Part shown: one piece after another, positions 14,760 to 20,623 of the stretch | Layout of the letters: every line of letters starts with the position of its first letter | Numbering within the stretch: the stretch's first letter is position 1 | Source of the DNA: a bacterium | Lineage (GTDB): Bacteria > Patescibacteriota > Minisyncoccia > UBA6257 > Colwellbacteraceae | DNA length: 20,623 bases | Reading direction: 5' to 3' | Assembly (NCBI GenBank): GCA_021839365.1 | Contig: JAKCBB010000010.1 | Location: forward strand, 1-20,623 | Notes under the pieces: model-generated | What the model saw: only the letters and a program-made list of their open reading frames with translations | What the model was told of the DNA's origin: nothing | The model's database searches: none | Translations under genes and position numbers: made by a program

Positions 14760-14801
14760 TTTACTAAACAATTCCCACGATCGTGGGAATTGTTTAGTAA
14801 A
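14760..14801. repeat. Perfect 42-bp palindrome
   Basis: Two 21-base arms with no spacer. The left arm runs from TTTACTAAAC at 14760 to CCACGA at 14780, and 14781-14801 is its exact reverse complement, centred on CGATCG. It starts six bases after the stop codon of the TspO fusion gene. As RNA it would form a long hairpin with a tetraloop, with a TTTAGT-rich 3' side that could terminate in both directions. As DNA it could be a dimeric-protein site or the end of a mobile element. A perfect match of this length is far beyond chance. Confidence 0.9.
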
Positions 14802-14807
14802 AGTGGA

Positions 14808-14825
14808 TAAGCGCGATCGTGCTTA
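14808..14825. repeat. Second palindrome, centred on the same CGATCG core
   Basis: TAAGCGCGATCGTGCTTA is self-complementary except for one G/T position that can still pair as G-U in RNA. It begins seven bases after the 42-bp palindrome and shares its GATCGTG core, suggesting related function or duplication. Confidence 0.7.
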
Positions 14826-14886
14826 GTATCGCTAATTCCGTTGAAGACGGGGTTAAAAATATACGCGATATTGTCCGCATATATGA

Positions 14887-14910
14887 CTGACATTTATAAA
14901 TGGGGGTGTC
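14887..14910 (+). repeat. Third inverted repeat in the same intergenic gap
   Basis: TGACA (14887-14891) pairs with TGTCA (14906-14910), followed by TTTTC, and encloses the perfect 12-bp palindrome CATTTATAAATG (14891-14902). It could be a weak terminator or an operator upstream of the glycosidase gene. Confidence 0.45.
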
Positions 14911-14928
14911 ATTTTCAATGTGCGGTTC

Positions 14929-14957
14929 TCGACAACGGCAGCTTGTCATGAGAAACT
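14929..14957 (+). promoter_or_regulatory. Candidate leaderless promoter of the glycosidase gene
   Basis: TCGACA (14929-14934), a 17-base spacer, a weak -10 hexamer GAAACT (14952-14957), then TATCCT and ATG. The good -35 and the six-base gap match the pattern of other genes here; the -10 is poor. Confidence 0.35.
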
Positions 14958-14963
14958 TATCCT

Positions 14964-16319
14964 ATGGACGAAAGGGAATACAGATTTCCTGAAGAGTTTT
15001 TATGGGGAGCGTCGATAAGCAGCCATCAGGTTGAGGGCGGCAATACGAATGACTGGAGCGAGTGGGAAAATAAATACGCCAGTCAGCTGGCCGAAGAATC
15101 GAAAGGAATATACGGATATTGGCAGCCGTGGCAGATCGAGATGTTTCCGGAAATGAAAGATCCGTCTAATTATATTTCCGGCAGGGCATGCGATCATTAC
15201 AACCGTTTCGAAGAAGATTTTAAGCTGGCGAAAGACCTGGGACATAGCGCGATAAGGATCTCGATAGAGTGGTCGCGCGTCGAGCCGGAAGAGGGGAAGT
15301 TCGATGAAGACGAAATACGGCATTATAAAAAAGTTATTTCTTCCCTAAGAGAACTCGGCATCGAGCCGTTCGTTACCGTTTGGCATTGGACCGTTCCGCT
15401 TTGGTTTAGAGACAAGGGCGGATGGGAGAATAGGGGGTCTGTAAATTTTTTTATAAGGTACGCGGAGAAGATGGTTCATTCTCTGGGAAGCGATGTCAAG
15501 TTTTGGATAACAATAAACGAACCAGAGATTTATTCATCAAGCGGTTATTATGCAAAAGGCTTGTGGCCTCCGGAAAAGAAGAGCTTTGTTAAATATTTCA
15601 CCGTTTTTCATAATCTTATAAAAGCCCACAAGCTGGCCTACTCTGCGATCAAAAAAACATACCCGCATTCGCACGTAGGAGTAGCCAAGGACAATATTTA
15701 TTTCGAGGCTTATAGGAGCAAAGTTAAAAACAAAATAGTCGCTACGCTGGCGGATTTATGGTGGAATGAGTATTTTCTCTTTAGAATCAGGAACCATCAG
15801 GACTTTATCGGGTTGAATCATTATTTTCATAACCTAATCGTTAATTGGTCCGAAAAAAACGAGAATAAAATAGTATCGGATCTAGGATGGGAACTTTATC
15901 CCGAGTCGATTTATTTTGTGCTTAAGGATCTCCAAAAATACGGCCGTCCGGTTTATATACTGGAAAACGGCCTTGCTGACGCTGAAGACAAAAAACGAAG
16001 TTGGTATATTATGGAAATTTTAAGACACGTTAGACGGGCGATGTACGAAGGAGCGGATGTCAGGGGATATCTGCACTGGTCGCTTATGGATAACTTTGAG
16101 TGGAACAAAGGATTTTGGCCGAGATTCGGCCTGGTGGAGATAGACCGCAAGACCCTTGAGAGGAGGCCGAGACATTCCGCGGAATTTTATAAAGACATTA
16201 TACTGGAGCGCGGCCTTACCCAAAAGGTTATAAAAAAACACGAAGAGTGTTGCCTCAGGGATATCGCTTCAAGGATAAAAGGAGAAGCGCCCTCAGTCGG
16301 TTCGCGATTCGAAGAATAA
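14964..16319 (+). CDS. Glycoside hydrolase family 1 (beta-glycosidase)
   Basis: The 451-residue TIM-barrel enzyme has both catalytic glutamates: acid/base E186 in WITINEPEIY and nucleophile E334 in VYILENGLAD. Other family landmarks are FLWGASISSHQVEG (12-25), the RISIEWSRVEP segment (98-108), HW at 141-142 and the aglycone-site phrase HWSLMDNFEWNKGFWPRFGL (371-390). It should hydrolyse or transfer beta-linked glucosyl, galactosyl or related residues. There is no signal peptide, so it acts in the cytoplasm on imported sugars or on glycosides made by the cell. No sugar transporter or phosphotransferase gene is beside it, and no 6-phospho-specific motif is evident. The C-terminal 30 residues extend past the barrel and are charged. 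Confidence 0.93.
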   Translation: MDEREYRFPEEFLWGASISSHQVEGGNTNDWSEWENKYASQLAEESKGIYGYWQPWQIEMFPEMKDPSNYISGRACDHYNRFEEDFKLAKDLGHSAIRISIEWSRVEPEEGKFDEDEIRHYKKVISSLRELGIEPFVTVWHWTVPLWFRDKGGWENRGSVNFFIRYAEKMVHSLGSDVKFWITINEPEIYSSSGYYAKGLWPPEKKSFVKYFTVFHNLIKAHKLAYSAIKKTYPHSHVGVAKDNIYFEAYRSKVKNKIVATLADLWWNEYFLFRIRNHQDFIGLNHYFHNLIVNWSEKNENKIVSDLGWELYPESIYFVLKDLQKYGRPVYILENGLADAEDKKRSWYIMEILRHVRRAMYEGADVRGYLHWSLMDNFEWNKGFWPRFGLVEIDRKTLERRPRHSAEFYKDIILERGLTQKVIKKHEECCLRDIASRIKGEAPSVGSRFEE

Positions 16320-16492
16320 CGGCATTCGCTAATACAAATATAAATACGATCATATTTGTTGAAATTACGCGTCTAAAAATTCCTGTCTTAACTTTTCCAC
16401 AATTTACAGAACAAAAAACTCTTGATAAGATAAATGCATCGTTAAATAAATTTAAAATAAGGTCGAAAAGATTTTTAAATCGCAGACAAAAA

Positions 16493-16918
16493 ATGAGAGA
16501 TTTGTTCAGTAATCCGAAGTTCTACGTTGTGGTTATTCTCGCTCTGGTTGTGGTTATCGCTTTATTGGTGTGGAATCCGTTTAATCACAAGCCGAATTAT
16601 TATGCCGTTTATCTTACTTCCGGCGACATATATTTTGGTCAGCTCAGCTTTTTCCCATCGCTAAAGATGCATGACGCCTATCTTCTGCGTGTTGATACCC
16701 AGAATCAACAGAACCCTTACAGCCTCTCGAGCTTCAGTAACGCGTTTTGGAAACCGGAAGGAACGCTGTATTTCAACCGCTCGATGGTTCTGTGGATAGC
16801 TCCAGTAGCTTCGGATAGCCCGGTGGTTCAGGCTATAACGAACCCGCAGTCCGTTCCTCAGCAGCCGTCTAACATCCCTGCGGCAACGAGTACCGCGCCG
16901 GCTACTAGCGGAAAGTAG
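16493..16918 (+). CDS. Short membrane-anchored exported protein
   Basis: From the ATG at 16493 the product is 141 residues: one membrane helix (about 10-27, VVVILALVVVIALLVW), then an extracellular domain YYAVYLTSGDIYFGQL and a Pro/Ala/Thr/Ser-rich tail ending in SGK. Proteins with this YAVYLT-GDIYFG phrase are, to my recollection, common and uncharacterised in Patescibacteria. The frame is open further upstream to 16247, overlapping the glycosidase gene by 73 bases. The added 82 residues are basic, low in coding character and would bury the membrane helix, so 16493 is preferred. The 173-base gap before it is AT-rich. A strong terminator follows, closing the unit. Confidence 0.75.
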   Translation: MRDLFSNPKFYVVVILALVVVIALLVWNPFNHKPNYYAVYLTSGDIYFGQLSFFPSLKMHDAYLLRVDTQNQQNPYSLSSFSNAFWKPEGTLYFNRSMVLWIAPVASDSPVVQAITNPQSVPQQPSNIPAATSTAPATSGK

Positions 16919-16934
16919 GGAATATTTTACGGAA

Positions 16935-16966
16935 AACCCGCTTAGTACTTAAGCGGGTTTTTGTTT
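16935..16966 (+). terminator. Strong intrinsic terminator before cysS
   Basis: AACCCGCTTA (16935-16944), a five-base loop, TAAGCGGGTT (16950-16959), then TTTGTTT. A perfect ten-pair stem with a T-rich tail, 16 bases after the stop codon of the anchored-protein gene. Confidence 0.88.
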
Positions 16967-16991
16967 GGCGGCTTTGTTGATACGGCGGCCG

Positions 16992-17020
16992 TAGGCGAGC
17001 CGCGTTCCGGATGATATACT
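16992..17020 (+). promoter_or_regulatory. Candidate leaderless promoter of the cysS-dnaB-recR unit
   Basis: TAGGCG (16992-16997), a 17-base spacer, TATACT (17015-17020), then six bases (TATCCT) to the ATG at 17027. It follows the terminator at 16935. The dodecamer ACTTATCCTATG spanning this start also spans the start of the glycosidase gene. Confidence 0.45.
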
Positions 17021-17026
17021 TATCCT

Positions 17027-18445
17027 ATGATTTTCTATAACTTCCTTACCCGCCGTAAGGAACGGTTTAAGCCGATAAAGTCCGGCCGGGTTGGATTATA
17101 TACCTGCGGCCCTACGGTTTACGACTATGTTCATATAGGAAACCTCAGAACGTATGTTTTCGAGGATATTTTGCGCCGCGCTCTTGAATTCAGCGGATAT
17201 AAAGTCAAACAAGTTACTAACCTGACCGATATAGACGATAAAATTATAAAAAGAGCAAACGAAGAAAAAACCGATTATAAAAGTATCGGCAGCAAATACT
17301 CTAAACTTTTCTTCGATGATTTAAAGAAGCTGAACATAAAAAAAGCGGATGTTTATCCGAAAGCCACGGATTATATCGGCGAGATGCTGAAACTTGTCGG
17401 TAAGCTGGACAAGAAGGGATATGCCTATAAAGGAGAAGACGGATCGATCTATTACCGGATATCTCAATTCAAAAACTACGGTAAGCTGTCGAAACTTAAA
17501 AAGCGCGAAATAAAAATCGGAGCGATGACTTCCTCGGATGAATATAAAAAGGAAGAAGCACAGGATTTTGTTTTATGGAAAGCGAAGAAGCCCAAGGAGC
17601 CGTTTTGGCCCTCGGTCTATGGCGATGGCCGGCCAGGGTGGCATATCGAGTGTTCGGCGATGAGTATGAAAAATCTCGGGGAACAATTCGATATCCACGC
17701 CGGAGCAGTCGACCTAGTTTTTCCGCATCATGAAAACGAGATAGCTCAATCCGAGGGAGCAACCGGAAAGAAATTCGTCAACTTCTTCCTTGAAGGAGAA
17801 CATCTTTTGATAAACGGGCAAAAGATGTCGAAATCCCTGCATAATATTTACCGTCTGGCTGATTTGGAGAAACGCGGACTTGATCCGTTAGCTTTCCGTT
17901 ACTTGATTTTAAGCACGCATTATCGCGCAAAGCTCAATTTTACCTGGGAATCCGTAAACGCGGCGCAGAACGCCTTACGCAACCTACATTTATCGGTTTT
18001 GCGTGTGGCGGCGGAAACAGGGCTGAAAAAGGAAAATCATCCTGAAAACAAGGCCGACCGGGTCCGCCGATCAGTAAGTTACGGAGAATCAGGGAAGATT
18101 GCCTACAAAGCAGGAGAGCTTTTTAAGAAAGCGATCGATGACGATCTAGGGACTCCAGCCGCGCTTTCTATGGCGTGGGAAGTAATAAACAACGGCAAAA
18201 TAAGCCCTAAAGACAAGATGAAAATGATTTTGAAGTTCGATGAAGTTTTAGGACTGGGCCTTGGCGGAATAATCAAAGAATACGGCAAGACGCCGGTCAA
18301 AATAAAGCAGCTTATCGACGAGCGGGAGAAATCCAGAGCTAATAAACAGTTTATCCAGGCTGACAGCTTGAGAAAAAAAATAGAGCAGCTAGGATATACG
18401 GTAGAGGACACCGCGCAGGGTCCGTTAGCGGTTAGGAAAATATAA
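17027..18445 (+). CDS. cysS: Cysteinyl-tRNA synthetase
   Basis: The 472-residue class I synthetase charges tRNA-Cys with cysteine in the cytoplasm. The ATP-binding signatures are YVHIGNLRTY (HIGN at 36-39) and QKMSKSLHN (KMSKS at 266-270). The zinc site that selects cysteine is complete: C27 (YTCGPTVYD), C209 (GWHIECSAM), H234 and E238 (FPHHENEIA), matching the E. coli numbering almost exactly. Length is normal. The start lies six bases after TATACT with no ribosome-binding site. dnaB starts 16 bases after its stop, so it probably leads an operon cysS-dnaB-recR. Confidence 0.97.
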   Translation: MIFYNFLTRRKERFKPIKSGRVGLYTCGPTVYDYVHIGNLRTYVFEDILRRALEFSGYKVKQVTNLTDIDDKIIKRANEEKTDYKSIGSKYSKLFFDDLKKLNIKKADVYPKATDYIGEMLKLVGKLDKKGYAYKGEDGSIYYRISQFKNYGKLSKLKKREIKIGAMTSSDEYKKEEAQDFVLWKAKKPKEPFWPSVYGDGRPGWHIECSAMSMKNLGEQFDIHAGAVDLVFPHHENEIAQSEGATGKKFVNFFLEGEHLLINGQKMSKSLHNIYRLADLEKRGLDPLAFRYLILSTHYRAKLNFTWESVNAAQNALRNLHLSVLRVAAETGLKKENHPENKADRVRRSVSYGESGKIAYKAGELFKKAIDDDLGTPAALSMAWEVINNGKISPKDKMKMILKFDEVLGLGLGGIIKEYGKTPVKIKQLIDEREKSRANKQFIQADSLRKKIEQLGYTVEDTAQGPLAVRKI

Positions 18446-18461
18446 TTTTATTACACCCCGT

Positions 18462-19841
18462 ATGCCGAAAGCCAGCGAATTAAAAGTGCCGCCGCAGGAT
18501 CTCGAAGCCGAACAGTCGGTCTTGGGAGCGCTTATGATAGACAAAGACGCGATTTTTTCCATTGTCGACACTTTGACTCCCGAGGATTTTTACAAAAAAG
18601 CCCACGCCGAAATTTATGAGGCGGTCATTAGGCTTTGGGAAAAGCATGAACCGATAGATATTCTTTCGGTCACCGCGGAACTTAAAAGATCGGACAAGCT
18701 TCAAGAAGTCGGAGGATCAACTTACCTTACCGAACTTATCAATTCCGTTCCGACATCTTCGCACATCGTGCATTACGCTAAGATAGTCAGGGAGAAAAAA
18801 GTTTTACGGGACTTAATAAATGTCTCGGCGAAAATAACCGAGAGCGCCTTCAGCCCGGACGACGATCTGGACGTGATGCTCGACGGGATAGAGCAGAAGA
18901 TTTTTGCCATCTCGGAAAAATCTCTGGCTAGAAACTTCGTTTCCATAAAAGAAGATTTGAAATCCGCGTATGAAAGGATAGAAAAACTTCATCAGGGTGA
19001 CGCGGACAGACTGCGCGGCACGCCGACCGGATTCACCGGACTAGACAACATCCTTTCCGGCCTCCAGCGTTCGGACCTTATCATTATCGGCGCCAGACCT
19101 TCGCAGGGTAAGACCGCGTTTACGCTTGATATAGCCCGGAATGCCGCCTTGAAATTCGGACAAACCGTCGGATATTTCTCCCTGGAGATGAGCCGCGAGC
19201 AGGTTATAGACAGGCTTATTGCGTCCGAAGCGGCGGTTGACCTCTGGAAATTGAGAACCGGAAGACTGAGAGATGATGAGGAGTTCCAAATGATTCAGGC
19301 TTCGCTCGACAAATTAAGCCGCGCCTCGCTTTTTATAGACGACACCCCGTCGCCGACCGTCATAGAAATGCGCGCGATGGCCAGGCGTCTCCAGGCCGAG
19401 CAGAAACACCTGGATCTTTTGGTTGTCGATTATCTTCAGCTTGTCGAACCGCGGACCAAACAGGATTCTGTTGTCCAACAGGTTACGGAAGTAAGCCGCG
19501 GACTGAAAGGATTAGCGAGAGAATTGAATGTTCCGGTAGTCGCTGTCTCCCAGCTTTCGAGAGAAGTCGATAAGCGCGACGTGAAGATACCGAAGCTTTC
19601 TGATCTGAGGGAAAGCGGCAGCATCGAGCAGGACGCGGATGTGGTTCTTTTCCTTTACCACAAGAATAAAGATAGGATGGATTTACCAGAAGATGAGCAG
19701 AATATAGTCGAGATAATAGTCTCGAAGCACAGGAACGGACCCTTGGGTTCGGTTCCGCTTTACTTCGATAAACAGCGGGTTAGTTTCCAAAATCTGGACA
19801 CGGCACACACGAATGACAATGAGAACCCCGGAGCCAATTAG
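18462..19841 (+). CDS. dnaB: Replicative DNA helicase DnaB
   Basis: The 459-residue protein unwinds DNA at the replication fork as a hexamer. The N-terminal domain starts with the usual PPQDLEAEQSVLGALMIDKD (10-29). The RecA-type motor domain has Walker A GARPSQGKT (210-218), Walker B LLVVDYLQL (319-327) with D323, SQLSREVDKR (363-372) and the arginine-finger region SKHRNGP (421-427). No intein or insertion is present. The last 29 bases overlap recR, so the two are coupled. The C-terminal tail after 445 is short and polar. Confidence 0.97.
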   Translation: MPKASELKVPPQDLEAEQSVLGALMIDKDAIFSIVDTLTPEDFYKKAHAEIYEAVIRLWEKHEPIDILSVTAELKRSDKLQEVGGSTYLTELINSVPTSSHIVHYAKIVREKKVLRDLINVSAKITESAFSPDDDLDVMLDGIEQKIFAISEKSLARNFVSIKEDLKSAYERIEKLHQGDADRLRGTPTGFTGLDNILSGLQRSDLIIIGARPSQGKTAFTLDIARNAALKFGQTVGYFSLEMSREQVIDRLIASEAAVDLWKLRTGRLRDDEEFQMIQASLDKLSRASLFIDDTPSPTVIEMRAMARRLQAEQKHLDLLVVDYLQLVEPRTKQDSVVQQVTEVSRGLKGLARELNVPVVAVSQLSREVDKRDVKIPKLSDLRESGSIEQDADVVLFLYHKNKDRMDLPEDEQNIVEIIVSKHRNGPLGSVPLYFDKQRVSFQNLDTAHTNDNENPGAN

Positions 19842-20421
19842 GAAATTCGCCGATCTTTTTTCCGAACTGCCCGGTGTCGGCCCTAGGCAGAGTTTGCGTA
19901 TCGCGCTTTATGTCATCCATAAAGGACGCGGGTTTATCGATTCGGTTTCCACGGCCCTGAACGGGCTGAAGTCTGTCAGAATATGCAGAAGATGTTTTAA
20001 TCTTTATGAAAACGAAGGAGACTTATGCGAAATATGCTCATCTGCCTTAAGAAACATGGACGTGATTGCGATTGTCGAAAAAGAGACGGATCTTTTATCC
20101 ATTGAAAAAACGGGACGATTTAACGGAAGGTATCTGGTAATAGGCGATATGCGCAAGGCCGGAATTCTTACTTCCGAACAAAAGATAAAGCTTAAAAGCC
20201 TGGAGGAGGAAATAAAAAGCTTGGAAGGAGGAAAGGCTAAAGAGATAATTCTCGCTCTGAACCCGAATCCTATAGGAGATGTCATCTCGTCGATAATAGC
20301 AGAAGAGATCCGTCCGTTTTCAGAAAAAATTACCAGACTCGGCAGGGGAATCCCCTCCGGGGGAGAAATAGAATTTGCCGATGAGGAAACTTTGGGGGAA
20401 TCAATAATTAAAAGAGCATGA
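19813..20421 (+). CDS. recR: Recombination protein RecR
   Basis: The 202-residue protein works with RecF/RecO in loading RecA at gaps. It has the helix-hairpin-helix FSELPGVGPRQSLRIALYVI (16-35) and a four-cysteine zinc finger CRRC (58-61) and CEIC (72-75). A TOPRIM domain beginning VIAIVEKETDLLSIEKTGRF (84-103) follows. The loop usually reading as a GG-LSP type turn is GDMRKAGILT here, and the later TOPRIM segment is NPNPIGDVIS rather than the common NP..EGE, so the acidic site is altered. The start overlaps the end of dnaB; ATG 19819 is an alternative two codons in. Confidence 0.93.
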   Translation: MTMRTPEPIRKFADLFSELPGVGPRQSLRIALYVIHKGRGFIDSVSTALNGLKSVRICRRCFNLYENEGDLCEICSSALRNMDVIAIVEKETDLLSIEKTGRFNGRYLVIGDMRKAGILTSEQKIKLKSLEEEIKSLEGGKAKEIILALNPNPIGDVISSIIAEEIRPFSEKITRLGRGIPSGGEIEFADEETLGESIIKRA

Positions 20422-20546
20422 TTTTTCCGCCCCGCCAACCAACTCCCGAGATCATAGCAATGGTTCGGCAACCCCCGAATATCCTCCGTTGTTTGTAATG
20501 ACAACCGCGTCATCCTCTGTTAAACTGAAACGTATGATGGGCTCCT

Positions 20547-20623
20547 ATGACGCAGGAAGAAAGGAAAACTCCCTCCCCCTTATCCGAAAAACGAAGGATA
20601 AGGCAAACGAGCGAAGCTCGTTC
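20547..20623 (+). CDS. Possible 5' end of a further gene, cut by the window edge
   Basis: An ATG at 20547 opens a frame of 25 codons to the edge (MTQEERKTPSPLSEKRRIRQ...), polar and basic like the N-terminus of a cytoplasmic protein. TATGAT lies eight bases before it. No family can be named, and two hairpins fall within it, so it may equally be noncoding. The gap 20422-20546 shows nothing else. Confidence 0.25.
   Translation, partial: MTQEERKTPSPLSEKRRIRQTSEAR
20578..20603. repeat. Hairpin near the right edge
   Basis: CCTTATCC (20578-20585) and GGATAAGG (20596-20603) form a perfect eight-pair stem around a ten-base A-rich loop. No T-tract follows, so it is not a standard terminator. Confidence 0.6.
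20606..20622. repeat. Second hairpin at the right edge
   Basis: AACGAGC-gaa-GCTCGTT is a perfect seven-pair inverted repeat beginning two bases after the preceding hairpin. The T-tract, if any, would lie beyond the window. Confidence 0.6.

Noticed and set aside
16247..16492. Upstream extension of the short anchored-protein gene
   Set aside because: It would overlap the glycosidase gene and place 82 basic residues before the membrane helix; the ATG at 16493 gives a normal exported protein.
20004..20513. Minus-strand open frame of 169 codons opposite recR
   Set aside because: It is antisense to conserved recR codons, with no recognisable motif or ribosome-binding site.
1..20623. UGA recoded as glycine (Gracilibacteria-type code)
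   Set aside because: TGA ends several conserved genes at the expected length (for example 14751-14753, 20419-20421), so the standard bacterial code holds.
1..20623. CRISPR array, rRNA operon or transposase gene
   Set aside because: No regularly spaced repeats, conserved rRNA segments or DDE/serine/tyrosine recombinase motifs were seen on either strand.

Overview
The window looks like a chromosomal stretch from a Candidate Phyla Radiation (Patescibacteria, Parcubacteria-like) bacterium. This is inferred, with moderate confidence, from the small tightly packed genes, many short membrane-anchored exported proteins, a Gmad2/GerMN-type exported protein, the scarcity of Shine-Dalgarno sites, a tRNA gene with no encoded CCA, and housekeeping genes scattered among accessory genes. 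TGA is used as a normal stop (for example at 14751-14753 and 20419-20421), so the UGA=Gly code of Gracilibacteria and Absconditabacteria does not apply.

Region 1-4108 (all minus strand) is an accessory, defence-like island that is visibly AT-rich over the first 3 kb. A DUF262 protein runs off the left edge. Four bases upstream of it lies an 801-residue protein combining a PD-(D/E)xK nuclease-like domain, an N6-adenine methylase and a target-recognition domain. Upstream again is a decayed XRE-type regulator, then a translationally coupled pair of unknown genes: a helical protein and a four-cysteine zinc ribbon. The relic is in the same frame as the zinc-ribbon gene, separated only by a stop codon.

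Region 4286-8523 holds a CPH-type (CopB-like) metal P-type ATPase, a DoxX-like membrane protein, an anchored exported protein and a small HAD-family hydrolase with a good terminator. Region 8560-10504 holds a nucleotidyltransferase-like protein, tRNA-Ser(CGA), an AT-rich P-loop protein with an irregular Walker A, and an orphan minus-strand gene with a strong ribosome-binding site and its own terminator.

Region 10566-14801 holds tgt (queuine/preQ1 tRNA-guanine transglycosylase), a pterin-4a-carbinolamine dehydratase behind a structured leader, an anchored exported protein, a MazG-like pyrophosphohydrolase, and a TspO/MBR membrane domain fused in one frame to Gmad2 and GerMN extracellular domains. 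That last gene ends at a perfect 42-bp palindrome, followed by two more inverted repeats.

Region 14929-20623 holds a family 1 glycoside hydrolase, a short anchored protein with a strong terminator, and a probable cysS-dnaB-recR operon. The end of the window carries two consecutive hairpins.

A recurring theme is that several start codons sit exactly six bases after a -10-like hexamer, with a plausible -35 upstream and no ribosome-binding site, as expected for leaderless mRNAs. The most novel items are the TspO-Gmad2-GerMN fusion, the R-M-S/DUF262 island with its broken regulator and the unknown coupled pair, and the palindrome cluster.
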